The translations under genes were made by a program, and so were the position numbers. Shown one piece after another: positions 10,532 through 21,240 of a stretch of 64,000 bases of DNA (its first letter is position 1; each line of letters starts with the position of its first letter). A model generated the notes under the pieces. That model was not told the DNA's origin and did no database searches. It saw nothing but the letters and a program-made list of their open reading frames with translations. This DNA comes from Haematococcus lacustris (taxonomy: Eukaryota > Chlorophyta > Chlorophyceae > Chlamydomonadales > Haematococcaceae). The stretch covers positions 2,497,972-2,561,971 of the forward strand of contig JASKMD010000019.1 of NCBI GenBank assembly GCA_030144725.1, given 5' to 3'.

Positions 10532-13500
10532 TCACTTGCCGGCACCACCCAGGCGCAATGCCTGTAGGATGCGGCCGCCACCAGGAGCCGGGTGCGGCCC
10601 CTTGTACACCCCCCGCTGCGCCTCGCTGTTGGCCTTGGCGAGGGCCGTGAGCAACGTCTGCGCCTCAGCCCACTTTTCTTGCTTGCCGGACCAGGTCTTC
10701 AGAGTCGCGGACTGCGGAAAAGCAGGCAGGCCGGAGACCATGAGAGGACGTAGCCCACTCGCCCATCAGCAGCAGCACGCTAGCTTCCGCGAGGTTCCCA
10801 AACGGCACCAGTCAGGCTGCGACGTGAGTGCGAACAAGCTGTACGTCCAGACCCAGACATGCTCCCAGTCATGGGACCAGGTGCTTCGGTGAACCCAGGC
10901 GATGCACTGAGTGAAGAGAGGCAGCGCACCTGTAGGGCTCGGCCATAGCTGAACGTCAAGGCCCAGGGCGAGTTGGGGTATGCCTCATTCAAGGCCTGCA
11001 GAGACAGCAGGGCACACAGCTGTGTGATGGAGGAAGCTGGGGATGTGGAGGCCGCTATGTGACATCGAGTGCTTGTTGGGGGGTCACACTGCCAAGTTTA
11101 CCAGCCTGCTACAGCTGCTGGGCAATACATGCTAGCGTAGGAATCCTCTGGATGGGCAACCTCATGGTATGCTGCCTGGTCGTGAAGAGTCCCTGCACTC
11201 AGCTGCTCTACCTGAAGCCCCTGGCCCCGATTGAAGTCTGGCACTGGCCCCTGGCATGTCCTGCTGGCCCTGGTCCCTCAGGACTGACCTGCAGGTTCAG
11301 GGTGGACTCCTCCTCGCTCATGCCACCTGACAGGAAATGGATCCCGGGAACACTGGGCGGGATGCAGCGCCGCATGGTGCGCACGGTGTAGTGGCTGCGG
11401 CCGGGCAGAGCAGCAGGAAGGCAGGTCACGGGCTGTGGCGCTCAGCATGGTGCAAACAGCAGCTGGCAGCTGGCTGCAACCAGGTTGGCCTGGTGGACCA
11501 GATGGAGGCAGGTGGAGGCAGGTACGAGCTGTGCAGCCCTGACCCCATGGTGCTAACAGCAGCTTGAAGGCGGCAAGTCAGCGGGAGCATGCGCAAAGCA
11601 GCGCGCAGCATGGCATCGAGGTTGGCATGTGTTGGCACTGGCAGTTAGCACAATGGCATGCTGCAGAGCACGAGGAAGCTGAACCCAGGCCTGCATCAGC
11701 AGCTTCAGGTCCTGCCACACACCTGCATCACCTTCCCCCGTCCTCTCCTTCCTGCCTGCCTGCCTGCCCGCCTGCCCGCCCGCCCGCCCGCCCGCCCGCT
11801 CGCCCGCCCGCCCGCTCGCCCGCCCACCCACCCACCCGCAGAGACAAAGGCATGCAAGGTATCACTATTGCTCCTGGCTAGGTGTGGTTCGCGCAGATTA
11901 CACGACCAGTCAGGGTATGGCAGCAGGGTCCTGCAGCCCTGCCCAGGGTTCCCTCACTCACGCTACATCCTGGGGTGTGGCCACGGGTGCATCCAGCCCT
12001 GGAAGGATCATGTTGGGCTTCAGCAGGATCCCTTCCAGCATCACGTCATCTGCACCACCAGAGCCAGGTCAGGACAAGCAGATTGGCAGGGCAGGCAGGC
12101 AGGGCAGCAGGAGGGGCATGCAGGCAGAGCAGCAGGAGGGGCAGGCAGGCAGATCAGCAGGAGGGACAGGCAGGCAGAGCAGCAGGAGGGGTGGGAAGGA
12201 GGTAGATAGGTGACCATACAGCAGTGTTTTTTTTTCGTTTGGCGAGTTTCGAATTTTATAGCGCAAAGTGACATGGCCCAGGCTCATACCCTCAATTTCA
12301 TAGCTCGACCATACTTGGCTTCGTCCAAAATGTACGGCTCAGGTTAAGCTAAAACGCCGGTTAAAGTTCGTTTTTTATAGCGCGAGCCCGATATTGGGCT
12401 CCGTAAGCCTATGATTTCATAGCGCGAAACGGCCTCCCAAATAGTGCTTTTCATAGCGAACGCTATGAATAGCGCGAAAATGAAAACACTGCCATACAGG
12501 CCTACATTTGAGACAACCCTGACAGCTGTGATTGAGAGTGGGGGTGTCAATGACCTTGCCGTGCAGTCTGTTGTCTCTGCCAGTTTACCTGACTTTTGAG
12601 TATTGCTTTATATATCTTTGTTTTGATATGTATATTTATATATAGTATGAAGTATAGTATAATGTCAGAGGCCAAGCTGTTACGGGAAAACAACGACCGA
12701 GACCTCGTCGAAAGCTGCAGTAATTGACGAGGCATAGCCGAGTCGTTTACGCGGCTTGCGACGAGGCCGGGGTCGTTTTTTGGACGTGAACAGCGCCGGC
12801 CGAGACATTATACGGTATCCCTCTACATTACGGGTTGGCTCGAGGCTATAACGTGTAAGCGATAAGCCCGCAGCATCAGCTTTTAATAAAACTTGCGGTT
12901 ACGCAGCGGTTACAGTGAAAATTTTACACTTTTTCAGTGAATTCGCGGTCAGGCAGCGGTTACAGTAAAACTTCTGCAATTTTCCAGTGAAACTGCGATT
13001 ACGCAGCGGTTACAATGAAACTCCGCGGAAGCCACGCTGTCTCTGGCATCCTACAGCCACGCACACGGCCTGCTCACCGATGTGGCGAGCCGCGCAACCT
13101 CTTCGGAGTGCGAGGTCGAAGTGGTCTCGGAGCTGTATTTTGCGAAAAAAACAAAAATCTTACTTTTCCCGTAACGTTAAGGGATTACTGGTGTCTATAT
13201 ATTGCTATAAATTGCTTGTATACTTTGATGACCTAGCCATGCTGTCTGCCAGGCATTTGATTTCTCATATGCATGCCATGAGAATCATCTCAAGTCACAT
13301 AGACAGCAGGACAGAAGGACATTGGCACACTGCAATCACGCTTGCATGCAAGCATAAATGCAACCACGTTTGCATGCATGCATAAATGCATAAGTGCATG
13401 TATGCGGGCTGCCTGAGAGTGGCTGGGCCTCACATTCATTGAGCATGCGGAACACTTGGGAGTACATGCGCTCGCTCCAGTACGCCGTCTCCTCAATGCC

Positions 13501-16500
13501 GTAGTCACCCGGACCCAGTGTGACCTCCGGTTCCACAATAGGCACGAGGCCAGCTTCCTGGCAGATCTGCACCCCGGCCGACCGCACACCAGGCAACACA
13601 GGGCCCAGCAGAGTGAGTAGGAATGGCTGAGGAGTCAGCAGGTGCCCGCACAGAGAAGATTGGACAAGGACGAGTAGAGGGAAGGGAAGGGAGTGCCTGG
13701 AGGAACACCTCGAACTGCCTCAAGCCTTGACACCCGGTGCCTGAACCTGAGCCTGCATGCTGCTGACGCTACGCCCCGACCCTGCACCTGCCAGCCCTCC
13801 AATGGCTCCATCACCAGCAGGCCCTGCCTCAGCCCCTGATCCCAAGAAACTGAGGAGGTACCTAGAGGCAGCCCTTCAGTGGGCTCATTCCCAGGATCCC
13901 TACTAGCATCCACAACATAACCACTACCAGATCACAAGGCACAGCGGAGGTACCTGGGCATAGCGGGCGAGGCCATGGGCGTTCTCATACATGGCAGAAG
14001 TGGTAGGGCAGCCGTCCGTCCCAATCTTGACCACCGCCCGCCACTTTGCAAACCTGCATGCAACATTATCCTAACGATTGACACACTAGCAACAGGGGCA
14101 GCAGGAGCTTGGGCAGAGAAGCAAAGGGCATCTCAGGGCTCAATCGCGATCCCTGTTCACACCACATACATCATAGGGATAGACCACCAAACCATCAGAT
14201 ATCAGCACACACAGTCCCCACACACTGGGTTTCTTGCCCCTGCTTGAGCTCAGGAGCAATCGCACCACACAGGCCACCCCACCTGCATTCTGACACCAGC
14301 AAGTCTGCTTCTCCCCACAAGCCAGCACGGCATCTGCTTAAGCAACAGTGGCACCTCCCAGGCTGCCACGCCTACATTCTAGCACTAGCACAGTCACTTC
14401 ACTGCCTACAGCCCCTGCATGCCCCTAGAGCTCCTGCTGACCCCTGCTGGGCCCTGCCGGCCATGTGAGCACCAGCTGTCGCTGCACCCGCACCGTGCGC
14501 CCTGCTTCTTGTAGGCCTTGGCGCGCTCCAACAGCCCGTCCAGGCCCTGGGTGGCGGTCTCGCCACGGCCCCCTGGCAGCGGCTGCAGGGGTGAGTCAGC
14601 CAAGGCAGGGTAAGTGCCCGTGGAGGCGGCTAAGACACGGGTCAGGGAAGAGGGGTGAGGGAAGAGGGGCCACAGGATGGGGGCCAGGGGGACGAGGGTG
14701 GCTGATTAGGGGTAGTGGTAGCAAAGGCAGAGCAGCCTGCTTGCTGCCGGCCTTGCCCAGCAGCCTACATTGCTGGCTCTCATGTGGCATGCAGCCTGCC
14801 AGCCAGCCAGCAGGGGCAGGGCAGCAGGATGGCCAGGGGGGCTGTCCCACCTGCAGCCCAGTGTCAACCTTAATGCCCGGGTAGATGCCCTGAGCCAGCA
14901 GCAGGTCTACGAACTGCTGCCCGCTCTGCGCCTTTTGGTACAACGTTTCCTGAGGTCAGGGCAGGTGCCAGGAATGGGCAATCACCAAGAATGGGCAGTT
15001 ACCAGGAGTGGGCAATTACCAGGAGTGGGCAGTTACCAGCAGGAGCTAAGGAGCGCAGGGTGACGCACAGGGGACTGGGCAGGGACTGGGCAGCAGCAGG
15101 GGAGCAGCCCTGACGGCCAGTTCCAGCCTCATGCTGACAGCAGCAGGGTGTGGGTCCTGTTCATTGAGTCGGCATTAAGTCCTGGCCGGAGTGCCCTTTG
15201 GTCGGAGTGCCCTTTGCCCTTTGGTCGAGTGCCCTGTGCCCTTTGGGAGTGCGAGTGAGTGACATCGCCTCCTGGGTATAAGTAGGAGCTCAGCAGGTGT
15301 TAGTAGGTATGAGCCTAGAGGCGCAATGCCTCCGAGAAAGCGGCCCAGTGCCGCGGAGCAAGAGCCGCTTCCGATTGAAAGCCCGCGAAAACAAGGTTCG
15401 TCCTAGTCGCAGTGTGGTCCGCTGCAAATGTGCAGTCCGGGTGAGCTCCGCGCTGCTCACTTCGCTTCTGTTCATGCCAGCGCAGGTCCTAGGACCCCTC
15501 CAGCCAAACAACGCGAGGAGCGAAGGGCTGAATGGAAAACCCAGCGCCGACAGGTACGCACCCCCGCCTTGTATGCCCCAGCACTGCTCGTGTCCCCGCA
15601 CTATTGGTGTCCCCGCATTGCCGGCCTGTCAAAATATTGATTGTGCCGCAGGTCATCAAAGTCCCGGGTGGCGCCGTGCTGCGCGGATGCAAGAAAACGA
15701 AGCGAGAGCTATTGGCCCATTTCCAGCTGAGGGCCGGCATCCATTCTCAGCTCCGCGTCATCGCGTCACTGTATGTGCTCAGGATATTCCTGACATGCCT
15801 TGTGGGCTACTCCACCCCTGGGTACCCCAGCGCCCCTACACCTCCAGCCGTGCAGCCTCCCCGTGCACTGGATGCTGCACCCCTACCCCCACTCCCCCTG
15901 CGTGTCCCTGCTCAGCCAGCCAGCATGGACATGGATTGGGAGCCTGAGCCAGACCCTGACCCTGAGCCTGAGCCAGAGCCAGAGCCTGCCCCAGCGCCAC
16001 CCACCCTGCGCCCGCCCAGCGCCCGCCTTGCTGCCCGCCACCCCCCACCAGCAGCTCCCACTGGGCCACCCATGCCCTTGGACAGTGAAGACCCAGTCCT
16101 GCTGCAACAGCTCATGGTGTTTTGCCTGTATTTTGCCAACTCCAATTTCCTCACCCCCTACAACCAGCTACAGCGGTGGCTTGGGCGCGCTAGGCAGAAC
16201 AAGCACTTCAGCATCAAGCCTGCCTTTGATGACCCCAGCAACCAGGAGCTACTAGCCAAGCTGCAGCAGCTGGGCAGCGCCAACTTCACCGGTGACCACA
16301 ACACCATCAGCCATCACTCCATGCAGCTGGCGGTCGCCATGCAGCAGCACTACTCCAACCCAGGCAAGTGGTGGTGGTGCATAGACTCTGGACCTGGACC
16401 TTGACATAGACCTGACCTGACCTGACTTGACATAGACCTGACATGGCCTGGCCTGACCTGACCTGACCTTATACCTGACCTGACCGTATACCTGACCTGA

Positions 16501-19241
16501 CCTGACCTGACCTGACCTGTCCAGTAGTGCCCCCCCGCAAGTAGCCCAGTAGTGCCCCCCCGCAAGCCCCCACAGGCCCCATGCAGTAGCCAGGCAGCCA
16601 CACAGCCAGCAGCCCCAGAGCCAGGGCCCAGCACTCCCCAGCCAGCCAAGCGCAGCAAGCGCACCAAGGCTGAGCCAGATGCAGCTGAGCCCACCAAGGG
16701 CAAGGGCAAGGGCAAGGCTGCCAAAGCCAAGCCAGCACCCCAGCCAGGCAGGTGGGTAGACAGGGACTGCAATGCAGCGCTGAACATGCAGCGCATTGGG
16801 GAGGCCAAGTGGCGCCCACTGGAGCTGTGCTACTGGCCAGAGCAGGGAGCTCTGCCGGCCAAAGGCAAGGAGTACCCTGGCTTGGGCTACAAGCGGCTGC
16901 GAGACAAGCCACCCAAGGCCCAGCAGCAGCAAGCCCCCCCCATTTGAAGCTGTCATCAGCTTACGCTCAGTGCATGTATTGTCATGCCAACTCTACGCAT
17001 GCCCTGTCACAGGGGTCAGGCAATGCTGTAGGTGGTAGGCGACCGTGACCATGTGTATGCCATGTGTAGGCCATGGCATACACATGCGATGGGAACTCCA
17101 CACAGACAAAAACACCGTTTTGTAGTGGTTCACAATTAGTGTGTTCGACTGCAATGGATGCTCAAGGTTGAGAGCCAAGGTGCTGACAGCAGCAACAACA
17201 GCCTTGCGTCAAAACTGGTGGTGCGAACAGGTGAGGTGAGCAGTGCGTGTCCTGCTGGCAGCTGCCGACTGCACTGGTGGCTACTGCAATGCTAGTTGAG
17301 TACAGGCTGTGAAAGTCAGCCTTTGAGGCTGAGTGGCCGTGGCCCTGGGTAAGTTGGTTCTGGTGTGACCCAGCCTGTGGGGTCCCCTGACAGGCCTTGC
17401 ACACTGTGTTAAGCAGCGGTTGGCTGACTGTGACGAGGAGAGGGTCCAGGCCATTTCCGTTTCCATTATGGGAAGAACCCACATTTTGCTATACCTGCAA
17501 GACAACTTGGCCCCTGACATTACACTAGACACCCATCGTGCCATGGCAGCATGCAGTCATCATGCGTGAGGATAGGAAGGGAGGGGCCCAGGTAGCCAGC
17601 TTCATCTCCTTGCTGGCAGCAGCAGCCACTGGGCCCATACCTCAAACATGATGGCGCCTGAGATGTACTGCCCCAGCCCAGGGGCCGTGTACAGAAGTTC
17701 CCTCCAGGCGCGCCTGCAGGCCCAGCCCCAACCAGCTCAGCTCAGCTCAGCTCAATAGGCTGCCAGTGGCTGCGCAAATGGCTGGTGTAGTGCCCTCCAA
17801 TTCTTGCCCCTCACACCTCTGAGATGCAAGCGAGTGAGCTGTGAGTGTGACTGGTTGGGCTGTCAGCGGCTAGCAGCTGTCCATGCAGCTGTCCATGCAG
17901 CTGTCCATGCAGCTGTCCATGCAGCTGTCCATGCAGCTGTCCATGCAGCTGTCCATGCAGCTGTCCACAGACTCAGGTGTGGCTCAGAGGGCACGGCTCA
18001 GAAGTCACATTGCTTCAGTTGTGTGTCAGCAGAGTAGGCATTAGCAGCAGCAGCAGCAGCAGCAGCAGCACAGTGGCAGGCACCTGTTGTCTTCAGTGTT
18101 CTCAACACCAACGGCATCCAACCGCTTGCCAGTGGTGGCGTTACTCTCATCAGAGGCCAGGATGCCCTTGCCACGCTGCACAGGCCAGGTGGCACACTGG
18201 CAGGCAGGGCTGACTTCACAGCGGCACAGCATGACACCACAGGGCTGGGGCTGACCTTGCACTGGAGTGCACCTTGCACTAGGTCTAATGAGGATAGGTG
18301 GCCCCTCCGGGGGTGCCCAAACAGCCTACACCTCCATGCCCCACATTCACACAATGCTCAGAACTGCTGTGACTAGGTCATGGTGTGCACTTCATGCGCA
18401 CAAGCTGCACAGGAAGGCAACGCGTCCTATGGAGCTGCGTGGCAGCTGCCTGGTGTCCTATCTAGGCTGCCGGAGCTGCATAAGAGGTGGTGGCAGGGCC
18501 AGCATTGCAGCCACTCGTGGCAGGGAAGCATGGAGACGGGCTGGCAGGCAAGACGAGCAAGGTGGGTGAGGAAGGCAAAGCACAAGCAGGCACTCTCACA
18601 GCTTCACGCAGCCACCACAACCAGTCAGCTTCACTCAACCAGACCTGGGCACCAGCTACCCCATGGCTGGAGCCTATGGCCAGCGTATCATGTCTTGTGA
18701 CCACACAGAGTGCAATCCTCCACCCGGCCACCAAGCTGGTGTATCAGAGCAGCTGGTGTATCAGAGCAGCTGGTGTATCAGAGCAGCTGTTCCGTGTTGA
18801 ATAAGTTTTGTTGAGCTGGTGTACTGGGCAAGGTCCAGGGGTCAGCAGCAGGCGGGGGAGCTGTTGTGAGCTGAACCTCTGGCATGCCAGTTGCCTCATG
18901 CTTGCCTGGGCAATGTATGCAGCATTGTGCTTCAACTCGTCAGCGTATGGATTCAGTTTCTGCAAGCACCCCAACAGGGAACAAGGAATAGCATGCTGCT
19001 CGACACGTTGCCACCCAGAAGAGTTCACGATGAGGTCCATGCACCTCAACGGTAGAGAAGCCGGCTGCCTTGCATGAAACGGTACGTTTTCGTGAAGGTC
19101 TCTGCGCTCAGCATAAAGTGTGTCGCAGTGCATCGGCTGCCATCCAAAGCAGGCGATGGTGCGACATCGTACGCGGGGGCTTACCACTGCCACTGCCATC
19201 GGGCCGGAGCCAACGCGAAGCTGCATCTGCGTAGACTGCAT
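10532..19241 (-). CDS. FBA1: Class I fructose-bisphosphate aldolase, 12 exons
   Basis: Exons on the minus strand: 19241-19185, 18959-18906, 18175-18084, 17713-17641, 14949-14851, 14582-14494, 14053-13954, 13566-13434, 12049-11962, 11394-11289, 10995-10930 and 10711-10532. All phases agree and give 378 residues. The enzyme interconverts fructose-1,6-bisphosphate with dihydroxyacetone phosphate and glyceraldehyde-3-phosphate. Class I hallmarks are present: [79 protein letters not shown] with the Schiff-base lysine, and [16 protein letters not shown]. The C-terminus [13 protein letters not shown] lacks the usual final tyrosine. The first 19 residues ([13 protein letters not shown]...) could be a short targeting peptide, but the first exon rests only on an ATG and GTAAGC donor. 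Intron 2 starts with GCAAGC, a GC-AG intron. Large introns hold a hAT MITE, an inverted-repeat element and a Fanzor-like remnant. The symbol reflects closest resemblance to algal FBA1-type sequences. Confidence 0.93.
11756..11838 (+). repeat. CCCG/CCTG-rich short tandem repeat in aldolase intron
   Basis: A run of CCTG, CCCG and CCCA tetramers fills about 80 bp of the intron between the aldolase exons ending at 11962 and starting at 11394. Confidence 0.7.
12070..12200 (+). repeat. GGCAGGCAGG/AGCAGGAGG minisatellite in aldolase intron
   Basis: About five diverged copies of a roughly 25-bp unit containing GGCAGGCAG and AGCAGGAGGGG lie just upstream of the hAT MITE, inside the large aldolase intron (12050-13433). 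Confidence 0.65.
12222..12491. mobile_element. hAT-type MITE with 8-bp target-site duplication
   Basis: The element starts CAGTGTTTTTTTTTCG and ends with a sequence whose complement is CAGTGTTTTCATTTTCGCGC, so it has CAGTGTTTT terminal inverted repeats. It is flanked on both sides by CCATACAG (12214-12221 and 12492-12499), an exact 8-bp duplication. This combination is diagnostic for the hAT superfamily. At 270 bp it cannot encode a transposase. Internally it repeats ATAGCGCGA several times. It sits in the intron between aldolase exons 8 and 9. Confidence 0.88.
12679..13175. mobile_element. Unclassified inverted-repeat element in aldolase intron
   Basis: GTTACGGGAAAA at 12679-12690 is matched exactly by its complement at 13164-13175. 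Inside are three tandem copies of a roughly 57-bp unit, each holding GCAGCGGTTACA (about 12895-13020). I found no clean target duplication, so the true ends may differ by a few bases. The 497-bp size and inverted ends suggest a non-autonomous DNA transposon. Confidence 0.5.
15326..16947 (+). pseudogene. Fanzor/TnpB-like remnant inside an aldolase intron
   Basis: Plus-strand exons 15326-15395, 15486-15553 and 15652 onward join in phase and begin [16 protein letters not shown], giving a basic N-terminus and then [20 protein letters not shown]. The last block, about 16558-16947, ends with [20 protein letters not shown] and a basic tail [28 protein letters not shown] matches the RuvC-III signature (D-x-NAA-x-N) of TnpB and its eukaryotic relatives, the Fanzor nucleases, which are known from green algae. 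The middle, which should carry the RuvC-I aspartate and RuvC-II glutamate, is not recognisable; instead there is a Pro/Glu-rich segment ([12 protein letters not shown], 15930-15990) and an unknown stretch to about 16370. It lies antisense in the aldolase intron 14950-17640. It may be an internally deleted transposon gene. Confidence 0.5.
16393..16525 (+). repeat. CTGAC pentamer array
   Basis: About 130 bp of CCTGA/CATAGAC pentamers separate the two halves of the Fanzor-like remnant. On the other strand this reads as a GTCAG repeat. Confidence 0.85.
17872..17967 (+). repeat. 12-bp tandem repeat GCAGCTGTCCAT
   Basis: Eight nearly exact 12-bp copies lie in the aldolase intron between exons 3 and 4. 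A (CAG)n tract of about ten units follows at 18042-18070. The 12-bp length keeps all frames open, giving a VHAA repeat that is not taken as coding. Confidence 0.9.
18748..18788 (+). repeat. Short tandem repeat GAGCAGCTGGTGTATCA
   Basis: Three consecutive copies of a 17-bp unit, in the aldolase intron between exons 2 and 3. Confidence 0.85.
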
Positions 19242-20711
19242 CTTATGCTACGACGCAGATGTCTGGATATGTCTACTCAATAGGTGGTGAACGGACACCA
19301 AATCTGCACGCCAGTCCTTATCTTCTATAACGCTTTTCATGGTGCAATTTTTAATCCCTAAAGTTCTCATGCAACACCAAAATCAAGCACGAGTTGTAAT
19401 CAAACACAGGCTACGAGATCGCTATTGTAAAGGCTACTGACAGTGTGCCTAATGCCCACTTTAGCTCAGCCATTCTGATGTGTGTGCCTCCAGGTCTACT
19501 GCTGGTCACCCCCGCCATTGGCCCCGCAAATGTGAGACGGTCTGGGGCGCGAATCTCCGTGAAGCTCGCTACAAAGTTTTGACGCAGTCAGGTGTAACAG
19601 GTGTATGCGGCACCCACCGTCCGCAAAACACTAGCTCAGATCGGCGCCCGCCCAAACCTGACCTGTGCTTTCCGCTTCTAACAGACTCACGCACATCATA
19701 TGGCGAGGCTGCCAATCTTTCTACGCACGCCGTAAGCCAACGGCACAAGTGCAGTACGCCTGCTTGCATGTCAGTGCATGGCGCATATAATTCGTATATA
19801 TGCGCACAAGTCAGCCAGCTGGCACCCCTTACCTCACTGACGTTACGGCATGACTCTATGCAAATACAAGCTGCACCATGACAGCGCTACATCATCACTT
19901 TGCAATATGTTGTCGGGATGGCTGGGGATGGCTCTGGCTTTCAGTGTTACATGTGCCGTGGTGCCTCAACCTTCTTCCTCAACTTCAGCAGGCACATGTC
20001 ACGCAACTCATTCTTTGATTTACTTGAAACCCCTCTGCCTGGGAGACCCTTGGGCTGGTGTGGGTTTGGTGTTGATCCTCAAAACAGCCAAGCACCTGTG
20101 CAGGTCAGCAGATTCGGTTGCATGTTTTAGCATCGTTAGCAATACGCACCAAGAAACAACACCCCGTGCTTGCCTGGGAAGTAATCGCGAGTTGCGAGTC
20201 CGACGGCAGCATAGGCTGCTCGGCACGGAAATGCCTCCGGCCACCAATTCATCTCTCCTGTTGCGACACGCATATAAACAGATGGCGAATGACATTGCGA
20301 AGCTAATCAGACAATCGAAGACAATGCAGTACAATCGACAAAAGAGGGCCTAACCTGCTAGCGACACCGTTGTGAGATGTAGAGCCCAACGGTGGAAGAA
20401 TTACATGCAGCGGATCAAAGACGGTGCCAAAAAGTGAATTGCGGGGCCAATGGCGGGGGTGACCTACAATGAAGAGGTCACTAGCAAGAGCTCTAACTAA
20501 CCATGTAGCTCTTGCTCACACACATACCCTTTGTGAGGGGTTTAGTATCTTGTTTTCTTGGATTGTCTCGATGTAGCTGGCTATCGCCGCTACTTGCGTC
20601 GCCACTTGCGCAACAGGGCCTTGTCGGGCAGATACACCCACTCCTGGCTAGGACACGACTGTTAACGTTTACATCCTGATGTTTGGGCCTGTTAGCGTGG
20701 GTTAACAAATC
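19242..20711. other. No recognised gene; aldolase promoter side
   Basis: The first few hundred bases should contain the aldolase 5' untranslated region and promoter. Candidate reading frames at 19480-19881 and 19850-20353 have no family motifs, no convincing splice sites and unlike codon use, so I leave them out. An AT-rich motif ATAATTCGTATATATG at about 19786 could be a TATA-type element of an unseen gene. Element X begins at 20717. Confidence 0.35.
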
Positions 20712-20716
20712 GTTAA
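20712..20716. repeat. Target-site duplication of element X, left copy (GTTAA)
   Basis: GTTAA directly precedes the 5' LTR of X and recurs directly after its 3' LTR at 44765-44769. Confidence 0.9.
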
Positions 20717-20906
20717 TGTAACAGTCCAGACACTCAGCTAGGATAAATGGTAGGTTTGTGTTTCTTTTCTGCATGCAAGATTCTGTGAGATTTGATTTGC
20801 CTCTTACTTACGACGAGATCTTGCGTTGCTTAGAACTTTTAGGGACTTCTTAGGGGACTTCTTGAGTGCTAGATGCTGGAAGGGCTTGGTTCAGACTTCT
20901 TGCAGC
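20717..20906 (+). repeat. 5' LTR of X, first part
   Basis: Matches 44328-44517 of the 3' LTR. It is interrupted at 20907 by element A and resumes at 24031. Confidence 0.93.
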
Positions 20907-21183
20907 TGTAACGGCGAGCCTCGAGCGACACCGTTCCCCTTTGCCCGCGACACCTGGTGTACTGCCTATGGCGGGCGCAGGTGGGCGCATTACTTTTACC
21001 GAGTGAGTAGGGCAGGTTAAAGCCTAGCAGCTCTGCTGTGAGGACAACTGGTTCGATTCCAGGGGGCCCCGTTCTAAGCCCTAGCCCTCTCACGAGGTTC
21101 GCTGTAACTCCTCTCCATGACAGTTTCTTCGCAGTCACACGCTAGACGATCGCTCGGCTTATAGCGTGGTTCAGCACGTTACA
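20907..21183 (+). repeat. 5' LTR of A
   Basis: 277 bp, TGTAAC...GTTACA. It contains GGCAGGTTAA at 21011 and a tRNA T-arm-like GGTTCGATTCC at 21050-21060 followed by GGGGGCCCC. Confidence 0.95.
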
Positions 21184-21185
21184 GA

Positions 21186-21197
21186 TGGTTTCCGACC
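21186..21197 (+). promoter_or_regulatory. Primer-binding site of A
   Basis: TGGTTTCCGACC begins two bases after the 5' LTR. The same TGGTTTCCG core follows the 5' LTR of X, B, C and D, so all should use one tRNA whose 3' end is CGGAAACCA. Confidence 0.75.
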
Positions 21198-21240
21198 AGA
21201 CTAGCGTCTAACTGAGAAGCCTGTCCCTCAGCTTTCGGTC

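Noticed and set aside
15532..16404. An independent plus-strand gene of 290 codons
   Set aside because: Its start is inside the spliced N-terminal exons of the Fanzor-like remnant and its middle is low-complexity; it is described with that remnant.
19480..20353. Two plus-strand frames of 133 and 167 codons
   Set aside because: No motif, no splice sites that link them and no resemblance to each other or to known families.
21011..21070. A tRNA gene inside the LTRs
   Set aside because: Only the T-arm/B box is present; no A box, D arm or matching acceptor stem could be found.
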